Shown in pieces: positions 31,169 through 40,012 of a stretch of DNA of 64,000 nucleotides (position 1 is its first letter; each line of letters starts with the position of its first letter). Both the position numbers and the translations under genes were made by a program. Source of the DNA: Myxococcales bacterium (GTDB lineage: Bacteria > Myxococcota_A > Bradymonadia > Bradymonadales > GCA-2716585); assembly GCA_002716585.1 (NCBI GenBank), contig PBBL01000081.1, positions 124,001 through 188,000 of the forward strand. Reading direction: 5' to 3'. Under the pieces are notes generated by a model, which saw only the letters and a program-made list of their open reading frames with translations, did not search any database and was not told the DNA's origin.

Positions 31169-31816
31169 TCAGTCCGGGTCCTCGACCTTCCACACGGCCC
31201 CCTCCAGGACGAGCGTGATCTCGCGGTCGCCGTACTGCATGTAGGCGTGATCCTTCCGCGTCTGGATGGGGTTGTACATGTTGGCCTTGAGGGCGTCGAT
31301 CATCTCGGTGACCTCGTCGGAGCGCCGCTCGAAGTCGGCCTTGAGATCCTCCGGGGTCATGTGGCGGGCGTACTCGCTGGGGATGAAGCGCATCAGGACG
31401 TCGAAGCGGCGCTCCTCCATCGCGCGCACGAAGGAGATCACGGCCTGCCGCGGGGTGTCCTGGGCGTAGAACTGAAAGAGGCCGTCGGTGATCTTCCAGC
31501 CATCCTCGGTCAGGCGCAGCTGGAGTGTGTCGTAGTCGGAGTAGTCCAGCTGAGCGCGGACCCGCGCCGACGACTGCGAGGCGTTCCGCATCGAGTCCAC
31601 GACGGGCGCCATCTGCTCCTTGTAGCGCTCCCAGTTGCGCACTAACTCATCGTAGCTCGTCTGCTCACGCACCTCGGGGGAGAGCAGGGACCAGGCCTGC
31701 TCGGGATCGTCTTTGTCCAGGGCCGCGGCGTACTGACCGAGGGTCTCTTGAGGCGTGGTGGATGAGCACGCGGCCAGGAGCAGGAGAGACAGGAGGATGC
31801 AGGAGGTTCGGAGCAT
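31169..31816 (-). CDS. Lipoprotein with two related NTF2-like halves
   Basis: A 215-residue lipoprotein with signal peptide MLRTSCILLSLLLLAAC. The mature part seems to repeat one plan twice. The first half is a helical TLGQYAAALDKDDPEQAWSL, then strands ending DGWKITDG. The second half is AVISFVRAMEERRFDVLMRF, then strands ending GAVWKVEDPD. Helices followed by a curved sheet ending in a Trp-Lys strand suggest two NTF2-like or DUF4878-like units. These are usually ligand-binding or envelope proteins without catalytic residues. The start could also be the GTG at 31822. Function unknown. Confidence 0.75.
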   Translation of the reverse strand: MLRTSCILLSLLLLAACSSTTPQETLGQYAAALDKDDPEQAWSLLSPEVREQTSYDELVRNWERYKEQMAPVVDSMRNASQSSARVRAQLDYSDYDTLQLRLTEDGWKITDGLFQFYAQDTPRQAVISFVRAMEERRFDVLMRFIPSEYARHMTPEDLKADFERRSDEVTEMIDALKANMYNPIQTRKDHAYMQYGDREITLVLEGAVWKVEDPD

Positions 31817-31901
31817 GGTCACGTCGGGTGCGGCGTTGATGCGCTGGCTCGTGCTGAGGTGAGCGAGGCGCGAGATCGCGTTAACGCGGAGCGGGTCGGT
31901 T

Positions 31902-33698
31902 TCATGCCCGAACCGGGCCTTCGAGGTAGGGCCACAGGGTCAGCGCCGCGCCCTGGCGCATCAGCAGCGCCGTCGCCACGTGAGGGTGCAGCTGCTCGGG
32001 GAGCAGCTCGGCGAGCCACGCCGAGGAGGCCGTGGAGGCGTCGTCGCGCGAGGCCTCGCTGAACAGATCGGGCGCCTGCCTGGAGCGACCGAGCATCGAC
32101 TGGAGCGCCTCCTGGCGGTGATCGACGAAGGCCACGTTGATGTCGTCGCGCTTCACCGAGGCCTCCTTGCAGGCCAGGTCGATGGCGGTGTTCAGGTCAC
32201 CGATCACGTCCACGAGGCCGAGCGTCCTGGCGCGAGGGGCGGTGTAGACGCGGCCGCGGGCCAGGCGGTGGACCTTGCGGCGGTCCATGTTGCGGCCCAC
32301 CGAGACGCGGTGCAGGAAGCGCCGGTAGAAGGCCCGGATGTCGCGGCGGAGGTTGGCCACCTCGGTGTCGGACATCGCCGACGTGAGGCTGGCGAACGAC
32401 GAGGTCTCCCCGACGCTGATGCTGTCGAAGTGGACCCCGAGCTTCTCCACCAGCTCACCGCCGGACAGCTTGCCCGCGATGACCCCGATCGAGCCGGTGA
32501 TCGTCGCCTCGGCGGCGACGATCTGGTGCGCGGCCGCGGCGATGTAGTAACCGCCGCTCGCCGCGACGTTCCCGAGGGAGGCGATCACCGGCTTCTCCTC
32601 GGCGAGCTTGCGGATCGCGCGCCACATCAGGTCGCTGGCCAGCGCCGAGCCGCCCGGTGAGTCGATGTGCAGCACGACCGCCTTGACGAGGTCGTCCTCG
32701 CGCAGCTGCTTGAGCGCCTTGACCACTCCTTTCGGCGTGAGGGACTTGCGGAGCTGTCCTTGAAGCCCCTCGTTGCCCATCATGATGATGCCCGACAGGT
32801 TCAGCACCGCGACGTGCGCGCGGCGGCGCCTCAGCGGCTGCCACCGGAACGGGCGAGGGAGCTGGGCGAGGTAGCGCGCCTGGCCGACGACGGTCACGGG
32901 GCGATCGCACTCGGTCTCGTCCTTGATCGTGTCCTTGATGTCGTCGGCGTACAGCGCGCGGTCGATCAGCTTGTGGCGCCGCGCGTCGCGCGCCGCCATC
33001 GGCGCGTCGTCAAAGAGCCTCCGGGCCTCCTCCATCGGGATGTCGCGGCGCTCCGACACCCGACCGAGGATCGAGGTCGCCATCCCCTCCAGGATCTGGG
33101 ACATCATGATCATCTGGGAGCGGCTCATGCGCTCCCGCGTGAAGCGGTGCGACGCGGTCTTGTAGCGGCCCAGGTTGATGAACTGAGCCCGGATCCCCAC
33201 CTTCTCCAGCGCCTCGCCGAGGAACATCATCTCGGTCCGCAGCCCGAAGGTGTACAGGCGCCCGGGGGGGGCCATCATGATCGTGTCGGCGGCGGTCGCG
33301 AGCAGGTAGTCGGGGAGCATCGCCTGGTTCATGTGGCAGATGACGCGCTTGCCCTGCTTGCGCAGCTCATTGAGGCGATCGGCGATGACGCCGACCTCCG
33401 CCAACCCCATGGCGGTCTGCTCGGCGCGGAAGAACACCCCCTCGATCTCCGGGTCGTCGGCGATCTTCTGGAGCGCGTCCTCAAACTGCCACCACGCCCC
33501 CTGGCCGCGGCTGGGGAGCGACAGCGGCCCGATCTTGCGCGGCGGCGCGGACAGCTCGATCCCCTTGGGGATGGTGAGCGCCACGTAGCGGCGCTTGGGC
33601 TTACGCAGCGGCGCCGTCAGCGTTCGGATGAGCTTGCGCATCACACTCCACATCAGTCGGGTCAGGTTGGTGATCAACAGGATGAGCGCACGTATCAT
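31902..33698 (-). CDS. sppA: Signal peptide peptidase SppA, long (67K) type
   Basis: A 598-residue membrane-anchored serine protease that degrades leftover signal peptides at the inner membrane. GGAGG lies eight bases before the ATG. A hydrophobic N-terminal anchor (about 3-20) precedes two tandem SppA repeats. Catalytic Lys180 is in LGRYKTASHRF and Ser381 in GNVAASGGYYIA, the Ser/Lys dyad of the E. coli-type enzyme. Length and repeats fit the long class rather than the short SppA of Bacillus. The C-terminal 50 residues are variable. The next gene upstream (glycosyltransferase) is about 70 bases away and may share transcription. Confidence 0.92.
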   Translation of the reverse strand: MIRALILLITNLTRLMWSVMRKLIRTLTAPLRKPKRRYVALTIPKGIELSAPPRKIGPLSLPSRGQGAWWQFEDALQKIADDPEIEGVFFRAEQTAMGLAEVGVIADRLNELRKQGKRVICHMNQAMLPDYLLATAADTIMMAPPGRLYTFGLRTEMMFLGEALEKVGIRAQFINLGRYKTASHRFTRERMSRSQMIMMSQILEGMATSILGRVSERRDIPMEEARRLFDDAPMAARDARRHKLIDRALYADDIKDTIKDETECDRPVTVVGQARYLAQLPRPFRWQPLRRRRAHVAVLNLSGIIMMGNEGLQGQLRKSLTPKGVVKALKQLREDDLVKAVVLHIDSPGGSALASDLMWRAIRKLAEEKPVIASLGNVAASGGYYIAAAAHQIVAAEATITGSIGVIAGKLSGGELVEKLGVHFDSISVGETSSFASLTSAMSDTEVANLRRDIRAFYRRFLHRVSVGRNMDRRKVHRLARGRVYTAPRARTLGLVDVIGDLNTAIDLACKEASVKRDDINVAFVDHRQEALQSMLGRSRQAPDLFSEASRDDASTASSAWLAELLPEQLHPHVATALLMRQGAALTLWPYLEGPVRA

Positions 33699-33769
33699 GA
33701 GACTCGCCTCCGGCGATTCGTGTCACGCTGCCATGCCACAGTAGGTCAGGGGCAGAGCCCCTGCAAGCA

Positions 33770-34621
33770 TTATCGTGGCTGGGCCACGCCGTCATCGGGC
33801 TGGGCGGTCCACTTCAGCCACGTCGCGCGCGCTTGACCGTACGCGAGGACCACCCCGGGCGGTCCGGCGATGAGGCCGCCGTGGACGAACAGCTGGCGCG
33901 CTGCCCTCCAGCAGGCCCGCGTCCACCCCTTGAGCGGGGCAGGGGGACCGGGGCGAGCGCCCGCCGCCCTGATGCCGTAACGCGCGTGGCGCGCCAGGCA
34001 ATCCCGCGCGTCCACGAAGCTGGCGTGGTGCACGATCCCCGGCAACGCTCGGATCGGAACCGACACCCGCGGGGTCTCGTGGACGCGCTCCTCGCTCAAC
34101 CAGTGCCCGAGCGCCCTGGGGAACATCCGCAGCCTCCGCTCCGCAGCGAACGGGCCGCGGCGAGTCGGTCGCCCGGCCAGGGTCGTCCGGATGTCGAGCG
34201 TCCAGGCGAACGCGCGCGGCCCTCGTGCGGCGCGCTCGATCGCGGCGAGCGCCGCGGCGGTTGGGCGCTCGTCGGCGTCCAGGTTCAGCACCCACGCCCC
34301 CCTGCACTGCCGCCGCCCACGCTCCTTGAACGATCCAAACCCCTTAAATGGCTCGTGAATCACCCGGGCGTTGGCGCGCCGCGCGAGGCGCGCGGTGTCG
34401 TCCCGGGTGCGGTCATCGACGAGGACGACGATCTCCATCTCGGGGAGCGAGCGGCGCAACGCGGCGAGCGCCTCCAACAACGCGGGGAGCGTCCGGGCGG
34501 CGTCGCGGGCGATGATGAGCACGGAGAGCAGGGGCTCAGGGGGGATCGACGCAGGTGCCGTTGACGCAGCAATCGTCGCACTCGCACACAGGTTCGCAGA
34601 CCGTGCTATCGACACAGACAT
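33770..34621 (-). CDS. Family 2 glycosyltransferase (WaaE/KdtX-like)
   Basis: Up to 283 residues. The GT-A core starts LLSVLIIARDAARTL near residue 30, with VVLVDDRTRDDT and the metal-site region LNLDADERPT typical of WaaE-like lipopolysaccharide core glucosyltransferases, then WLSEERVHE as acceptor-side residues. The start is uncertain: the ATG at 34621 has GGAGGAGG in front but would overlap the preceding Cys-rich gene by 86 bases, and the first 28 residues look like the other gene's shadow. A GTG close to the LIIARD strand would remove the overlap. It probably acts at the cytoplasmic face on an envelope glycan. Confidence 0.75.
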   Translation of the reverse strand: MSVSIARSANLCASATIAASTAPASIPPEPLLSVLIIARDAARTLPALLEALAALRRSLPEMEIVVLVDDRTRDDTARLARRANARVIHEPFKGFGSFKERGRRQCRGAWVLNLDADERPTAAALAAIERAARGPRAFAWTLDIRTTLAGRPTRRGPFAAERRLRMFPRALGHWLSEERVHETPRVSVPIRALPGIVHHASFVDARDCLARHARYGIRAAGARPGPPAPLKGWTRACWRAARQLFVHGGLIAGPPGVVLAYGQARATWLKWTAQPDDGVAQPR

Positions 34622-34961
34622 CGCCCTCCTCCCCGGCGCACTCTCCCTCGCAATCGCGGCAGATGATGGTGCTCTGTTCGACGATCATGAGCTCCTCGTC
34701 GCTGAGGTCGGTGGACTTCGTCAGGACGCCGCAGTCCTCCAGTTGGACCTCAATGGGCTCGTCCGCGGTGGAGCAGGCCTTGTGGCAGTACTTGCGGTAA
34801 CACAGCTCACCCGCTGGGCAGGCGTTGTTCTTGTCACACTCCGCGGTGGCGACGCACGAGGAGGCGGTCAGCGCGCCCACGAGGAGCGCCAGCGCGAGCC
34901 TGCCCCAGCGGCCATTGGGGGGCCGGGTCGGTCGGGTGAGCGTATCGGGTTGGTCGAGCAT
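34536..34961 (-). CDS. Cys-rich lipoprotein
   Basis: A 141-residue predicted lipoprotein. After a charged N-terminus, GRLALALLVGALTASSC gives the lipobox with Cys36. The mature region has about 18 Cys, starting CDKNNACPAGELCYRKYC, a spacing common in myxobacterial surface lipoproteins, and ending CECDDCCVNGTC. It is probably tightly disulfide-bonded and exposed outside the inner membrane. Its last 86 bases may overlap the start of the glycosyltransferase. No family name recognised. Confidence 0.7.
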   Translation of the reverse strand: MLDQPDTLTRPTRPPNGRWGRLALALLVGALTASSCVATAECDKNNACPAGELCYRKYCHKACSTADEPIEVQLEDCGVLTKSTDLSDEELMIVEQSTIICRDCEGECAGEEGDVCVDSTVCEPVCECDDCCVNGTCVDPP

Positions 34962-35039
34962 GTGGGAGCCTACCCCCAGGCGGTGAGCGACCGGATGGAG
35001 CGGCCGCGCTCAGGAGGCATCATAGTAGACCGGGGAGGC

Positions 35040-37004
35040 TCAGACATCCAACTCATCTGCGTCTGCGTCGCTGGCGTGCTCCATGATGAAGTTGAAGCGC
35101 GCCGAGACGTCGCGGCCCATGAGGTTGCTGATGGTCTGCTCGGTCTGGAGGCGCGCCTCGTCGGGGATGACCACCTTGAGGAGGCGGCGCCGGTCGGGGT
35201 CGAGCGTGGTGCTCTTGAGGGTGCGGGGCATCATCTCGCCGAGGCCCTTGAAGCGCTGGATGGCGATCCGGGCCTTACTGTTCTTGCGGCGGATGCGGTA
35301 CTCGATCCGCTTGCGGTGGGTGTCGTCGATGGCCCACCAGGTCTTCTTGCCGCTGTCGATCCGGTAGAGCGGGGGCTGGGCGAGGTAGACGTAGCCGTCG
35401 TCGATGAGCGGCTTCATGTAGCGGTAGAGGAAGGTCAGCAGCAGGGTGGTGATGTGGTGACCGTCGCTGTCGGCGTCCATGAGGAGGATGATCTTGTGGT
35501 AGCGCAGCTTGGTGGCGTCAAAGGAGTCCCCGATGCCGCACCCGAGGGCCGAGACGACGTTTTGAAGCTCCTTGTTGCGCAGCACCTTGGCGAGCGACGC
35601 CTGCTCGGCGTTGAGCACCTTACCGCGGAGCGGGAGGATCGCCTGGAAGCTCCGGTCGCGCCCCTGCTTGGCGGAGCCACCCGCGGAGTCGCCCTCGACG
35701 AGGAACAGCTCGCTGATGGCGGGGTTGGAGCTGGAGCAGTCGGCGAGCTTGCCGGGGAGGTTGAGGCGTCGCGACGCGGGCCGCTTGCGGCTGACCTGCA
35801 CGGCGGCCGCCCGCGAGGCCTTGCGCGCCTTGGCGGCCTGGATGATGCGGGCGACGATCCCGTGCCCGGTGGAGCTGTTGTGGTGGAGGTACTGCTCCAG
35901 CGCGTCGCGCACCGCGGCGGAGAGGATCGAGCGCACCTCGGGGTTGTTGAGCTTGTCCTTGGTCTGCCCCTGGAACTGGGGTTCGACCAGGAAGACGCTG
36001 AGGATCCCGGTCAGCCCCTCGCGGATGTCCTCGGCGGAGGGGTCGATCCCGCGCGGGATCAGGTCGTGGGTGTCCATGTACTGCCGCATCGCCTTGACCA
36101 CTCCATCGCGGAGCCCCTGCTCGTGGGTGCCGCCGTGGGTGGTGGGGATGCCGTTGGCGTAGGTGTGGATGTCGGCGCGGGTGGCCTCGGTCCACTGGAG
36201 CACGAGGCTGAAGCGCAGGTCACCCTCGATGTTGAGGGTGAAGGGGTCGTGGATGGGGCGCGCGCCGGACTCCTCCAGGTTGCGCTTGAGGTAGTCGAGC
36301 AGCCCGTCTTCGTACTTGAAGGCGTTGTAGCTGTCCGTGGTCTGGTCGCGGAAGACGAGGCGCATGCCGCTGTTGAGGAACGCCTTGATCTCCAGCCGAT
36401 CGCGGATGGTGTCCGGGTCGAAGCGGGTGGACTCGAAGATGTCCGGGTCCGGGGTGAAGGTGATGGTGGTCCCCGAGCCGCGCGCGTTGTCCGAGATGCG
36501 CTTGAGTTCGCTGGTGGCGGCGCCGCGGGCGTAGGTCTGCCGCCAGACGGCGCCGTGGCGCTTGACCTCGGCGATGAAGCGCTCGCTCAAGGCGTTGACG
36601 ACGCTCGACCCGACCCCGTGGAGGCCGCCCGAGGTCATGTAGTTCTGTTGGTTGAACTTGCCGCCCGCGTGCAGCGTCGTGAGGATCACCTCCAGCGCCG
36701 AGCGCTTCTCGGTGGGGTGTTCATCGACCGGGATCCCCCGGCCGTTGTCGCTGACGGTGACGGTGCGGCCGTCTTCGGCGAGCGTGACCTCGATGGTGGT
36801 GGCGAAGCCGTTGATCGCCTCATCAACGGAGTTGTCGACGATCTCCCAGAGGAGGTGGTGGAGCCCGGCGCTGCCGGTCCCGCCGATGTACATGCCGGGG
36901 CGGCGGCGCACGGCCTCAAGGCCGTCGAGGACGGTAATGTCCGCAGCTGTGTAGTGAGTCGCGCTCATGATCTCGTCGTGCTCTGGATCGTTGTTGTCAC
37001 GCAT
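35040..37004 (-). CDS. parE: Type IIA topoisomerase subunit B (ParE/GyrB-like)
   Basis: A 654-residue ATPase subunit. The ATG at 37004 is preceded by GGAGAGGGG; a GTG two codons earlier and an ATG at 36965 are less likely. GHKL ATPase motifs are [14 protein letters not shown] (Glu54 as general base), [10 protein letters not shown] and [13 protein letters not shown]. The Toprim domain has [27 protein letters not shown] and the QRFKGLGEM motif. It lacks the insert that lengthens many Gram-negative GyrB proteins. Directly downstream of the A subunit in the same operon (71 bases), it is most likely ParE of topoisomerase IV, although GyrB cannot be excluded without the rest of the genome. Confidence 0.88.
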   Translation of the reverse strand: MRDNNDPEHDEIMSATHYTAADITVLDGLEAVRRRPGMYIGGTGSAGLHHLLWEIVDNSVDEAINGFATTIEVTLAEDGRTVTVSDNGRGIPVDEHPTEKRSALEVILTTLHAGGKFNQQNYMTSGGLHGVGSSVVNALSERFIAEVKRHGAVWRQTYARGAATSELKRISDNARGSGTTITFTPDPDIFESTRFDPDTIRDRLEIKAFLNSGMRLVFRDQTTDSYNAFKYEDGLLDYLKRNLEESGARPIHDPFTLNIEGDLRFSLVLQWTEATRADIHTYANGIPTTHGGTHEQGLRDGVVKAMRQYMDTHDLIPRGIDPSAEDIREGLTGILSVFLVEPQFQGQTKDKLNNPEVRSILSAAVRDALEQYLHHNSSTGHGIVARIIQAAKARKASRAAAVQVSRKRPASRRLNLPGKLADCSSSNPAISELFLVEGDSAGGSAKQGRDRSFQAILPLRGKVLNAEQASLAKVLRNKELQNVVSALGCGIGDSFDATKLRYHKIILLMDADSDGHHITTLLLTFLYRYMKPLIDDGYVYLAQPPLYRIDSGKKTWWAIDDTHRKRIEYRIRRKNSKARIAIQRFKGLGEMMPRTLKSTTLDPDRRRLLKVVIPDEARLQTEQTISNLMGRDVSARFNFIMEHASDADADELDV

Positions 37005-37075
37005 GGTCACCCCCTCTCCGGACGTTACAGGCCCGGCGATTGGATCCACTCGGGTGGTGACCACGCGAGGTCGGA

Positions 37076-39682
37076 TCAATCGTCGGGCAGCAGCCTGAGC
37101 TGCTCGGTGCTCTCGTCCTCGGGTTGCTCCTGAGGTCGAGCGCGTCTCCTCACATGAGGTGGAGCGTTGCCCTCGCCCACCTCCTCAGGTGCCTCAGCCT
37201 GAACCTCCGCGGCGGGTTGCTGCGGGGGCTCGGGCTGGGGCGACTCCGCCCTGGACTCGGTGCGCGGTGACGAACTCGCCGCAGCCTCCTTGTCCGCGCT
37301 GGCCTTGTTGCTCGGCGCGTCGGGGTCATCATCTTCTTCGATCAGATGATGGATCTCCACTGGAGGTGGAGCGATCGCGATCAACCCCCCTCTCTTGAGG
37401 ATGATCGTCCCCTCGGCCCGGTTGGAGTCTTCCAGATAACGGCTCGGGGTGACAACCTCTCGCCGCCCTCTGGGCGTCTCAACCTCCAACCCTTCCATCT
37501 TGTCGACGGTGAGCGCCGCTCCGATCGCCGCGTCACCCTCGTCGATGCGCACCATCGGTGTACCTCGCCCAGGCCCCTTGAGCAACGGCACCTCGGCCAA
37601 TGGCACGGCGAGCCCGACGCTGCCTGTCGCCATGCAGAGCCACTCGTCGCCTGCGCACAGCTCCGCGGCGACCAGCCCGTCCGGCTCGCCGTCGGGCGCC
37701 TCCTTGAAGAGGCGCATCAGGCGCCGCCCGGTGCTGTTGCTGGGCGCCTCGAAGGGCTCGCGCGCGAGCCGCAGCGCGTAACCCGAGCGCGAGACGGCCA
37801 CAATGTACGGTGGGGGCGGATCGTCCTCCTCCACCGTCACGTTGGACACCGAGCCCTTGAGTTGGGCGTCGCACCGCGGATCCGTGCAGCTCACCCCAAC
37901 CACCCGCTCGCCGTCCGCGAAGTCGAAGTGGGCCTGGATCGGCTCTCCGTAGCCGCTGGTGGCGGGCACCAGGTCGACGCGCATCGTATAGGCCCGCCCC
38001 TCCGAGGTAAACACGATCACCGACTCGCGCGTGTCGGCCAGCATGATCCAGCCCACCTCGTCGTTGTCTCGCACCCGGATCGTCGATACGTCCCCGTAGC
38101 TGCGCTGTCGCTTGAACCAACCCTCGCGCGTGATGATCACGAAGGCGTCCTCGCTGACGATGTAATCCTCCTCGCTGTACGAAGTCACCGCGTCGGGCAG
38201 ATCGCGGACGACGCTGCGCCGCTTGTCCCCGTAAGCGCGGGACAACTCATTGAACTCATCGGAGATCAACGCCCAGCGGGCGCCCTCGCTCCCCAACAGC
38301 CGCCGCAGCCCCTCGGCCTCCTTGCGCTTGGCTCGAAGCTCATCCAGGATCGCCTCGATCTCCAACTTCGCGAGCTTGTACAAGCGCGTGTCGAGGATCG
38401 CGTCGGCCTGCTCGCGGCTCAACTCGAACCGCTCCATCAACCCCCGCGCCGCGTCCTGCCTCCCCTCCGACGACCGGATGATCGCGATCGCCTCATCGAG
38501 CGCCCCGAAGATCGCCGCGAACGCCTCCAGGATCGAGATCCGGTGCTCCAGCTTGTCCAGATCGTACTGGAGCCGCCTCGTGACCACCTCGAACCGGTAA
38601 TCGAGGAAGTGGTTGAGCATCTCCGCCAGGTTCGTCCTCGCCGGGGCGGGGACCTCCGGGTTGTCGGTCGGCACCAGGCAGGTGAGGTTGCCGTGGAACT
38701 TCATCATCAGCGGCGTGTGCTTGTAGAGGTAGGCCACCGCCACCTCCGGGTCGGCGCCCTGCACCATGTCGCACACGATCCGCACCTCCGCCGTGGACTC
38801 GTCCCGCACGTCCCGCAGCTGCGGGATGTTCCCGTCTCGGATGTGCTCCGCGATCTTCTCCACCAGAGACGCTTTGTTGATCGCGTATGGGATCGACGTG
38901 ATCACCAGCCGCTTCGCGCCCGACCGCTCCTCCTCGCTCTCGACCGTGTACTCTCCAGCCAGCTGAACCGCCCCCTGACCCTCCTCGTAGATCGTGAGCA
39001 GCTCCTCCTCGTCGTTCAGGATCCGCCCCCCCGTCGGGAAGTCCGGCCCCTTGATCCACCGCATCAGCTCCCGGACCGTCAGGCTCCGGTCCTCGATCAG
39101 CGCCACACACGCCCGCACCACCTCGCGCAGGTTGTGCGGCGGGATGTTCGTCGCCATCCCGACTGCGATCCCGGTCGCTCCGTTCAACAGCAGGTTCGGC
39201 AGCCGCGCCGGGAGCACCACCGGCTCCGACATCTGCCCATCGTAGTTGGGGCGGAACGCCACCGTCTGCTTGCCGATCTCCGACAGCAGCTCGCTCGACA
39301 GCGGCTGGAGCCTCGCCTCGGTGTAGCGCATCGCCGCCGCCGAGTCCCCGTCCAGCGACCCGTAGTTGCCCTGACCGTCCACCAACGGGTAGCGCAACGA
39401 GAAGTCCTGGGCCATCCGCACCATCGCGTCGTAGATCGCTTGATCGCCGTGCGGGTGATACTTCGCCATCACCTCGCCGACCACCGCCGCCGACTTGCGG
39501 TGCCGCGCGTCCGGTGTCAGCTTCAGCCCGTGGTACATCGCATACAAAATGCGTCGCTGCACCGGCTTGAGGCCATCCCGAACGTCTGGCAACGCCCGAC
39601 TCGTGATGACGCTCAGCGCATAGTTCAGGTACCGCTCGCGCGTCGCCTCATGGAGGGCGATGGGCTCAATCCGTGCTGCCAT
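37076..39682 (-). CDS. parC: Type IIA topoisomerase subunit A (ParC-like)
   Basis: An 868-residue DNA-cleaving subunit. The N-terminus contains [20 protein letters not shown], the active-site Tyr120 in [11 protein letters not shown], and [10 protein letters not shown] breakage-rejoining domain and a coiled coil follow to about residue 480. The C-terminal beta-pinwheel region ([16 protein letters not shown] onward) shows no clear GyrA box, which favours ParC (decatenation) over GyrA (supercoiling). The last about 100 residues form a Pro/Glu/Ala-rich tail. First gene of the parC-parE operon, with a consensus-like promoter about 110 bases upstream. Confidence 0.88.
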   Translation of the reverse strand: MAARIEPIALHEATRERYLNYALSVITSRALPDVRDGLKPVQRRILYAMYHGLKLTPDARHRKSAAVVGEVMAKYHPHGDQAIYDAMVRMAQDFSLRYPLVDGQGNYGSLDGDSAAAMRYTEARLQPLSSELLSEIGKQTVAFRPNYDGQMSEPVVLPARLPNLLLNGATGIAVGMATNIPPHNLREVVRACVALIEDRSLTVRELMRWIKGPDFPTGGRILNDEEELLTIYEEGQGAVQLAGEYTVESEEERSGAKRLVITSIPYAINKASLVEKIAEHIRDGNIPQLRDVRDESTAEVRIVCDMVQGADPEVAVAYLYKHTPLMMKFHGNLTCLVPTDNPEVPAPARTNLAEMLNHFLDYRFEVVTRRLQYDLDKLEHRISILEAFAAIFGALDEAIAIIRSSEGRQDAARGLMERFELSREQADAILDTRLYKLAKLEIEAILDELRAKRKEAEGLRRLLGSEGARWALISDEFNELSRAYGDKRRSVVRDLPDAVTSYSEEDYIVSEDAFVIITREGWFKRQRSYGDVSTIRVRDNDEVGWIMLADTRESVIVFTSEGRAYTMRVDLVPATSGYGEPIQAHFDFADGERVVGVSCTDPRCDAQLKGSVSNVTVEEDDPPPPYIVAVSRSGYALRLAREPFEAPSNSTGRRLMRLFKEAPDGEPDGLVAAELCAGDEWLCMATGSVGLAVPLAEVPLLKGPGRGTPMVRIDEGDAAIGAALTVDKMEGLEVETPRGRREVVTPSRYLEDSNRAEGTIILKRGGLIAIAPPPVEIHHLIEEDDDPDAPSNKASADKEAAASSSPRTESRAESPQPEPPQQPAAEVQAEAPEEVGEGNAPPHVRRRARPQEQPEDESTEQLRLLPDD

Positions 39683-40012
39683 TCTCCCGCCTCGATTTGA
39701 GTTCGTTCATCTGGAAGAAGTCAGGTTCAAGGGTCACTCGACCCTCGTTCAGTGTGCGAAGGTCAGGTTACTCAGGGCTTGAACGTTTGTCAAGTGTGTC
39801 GTTGGGTTCAAGCACGCTTCTCCTGATGCCCTCCGACAACCTGTGCCTGAGCTTGATAGGTTGGTTTTTTTCGAAGAACACAGGTCATCTTGACCACGGT
39901 TGACTTCAAGGTGTGTGAACCCGGGTTCATCCCCGGGCGTACGCATGCCCGAGGATAGGCGCTTCCGAGCAGATTTGAAGTTTATCGGGGGTGGGCAGGC
40001 GGAGCAGGGGGC
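39683..40012. other. Intergenic region holding the parC promoter
   Basis: 330 bases between the ends of parC (5' end) and the large lipoprotein gene (3' end), both minus strand. The parC promoter lies at 39765-39793. A seven-T run occurs near 39867-39873 on the plus strand, and CCCGGG-type short dyads lie around 39920. No gene seen. Confidence 0.5.
39765..39793 (-). promoter_or_regulatory. Consensus-like sigma-70 promoter for parC-parE
   Basis: Minus strand: TTGACA (39793-39788, perfect -35), 17-base spacer, TAACCT (39770-39765, four of six). Transcription would start about 75 bases before the parC ATG. Confidence 0.7.
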
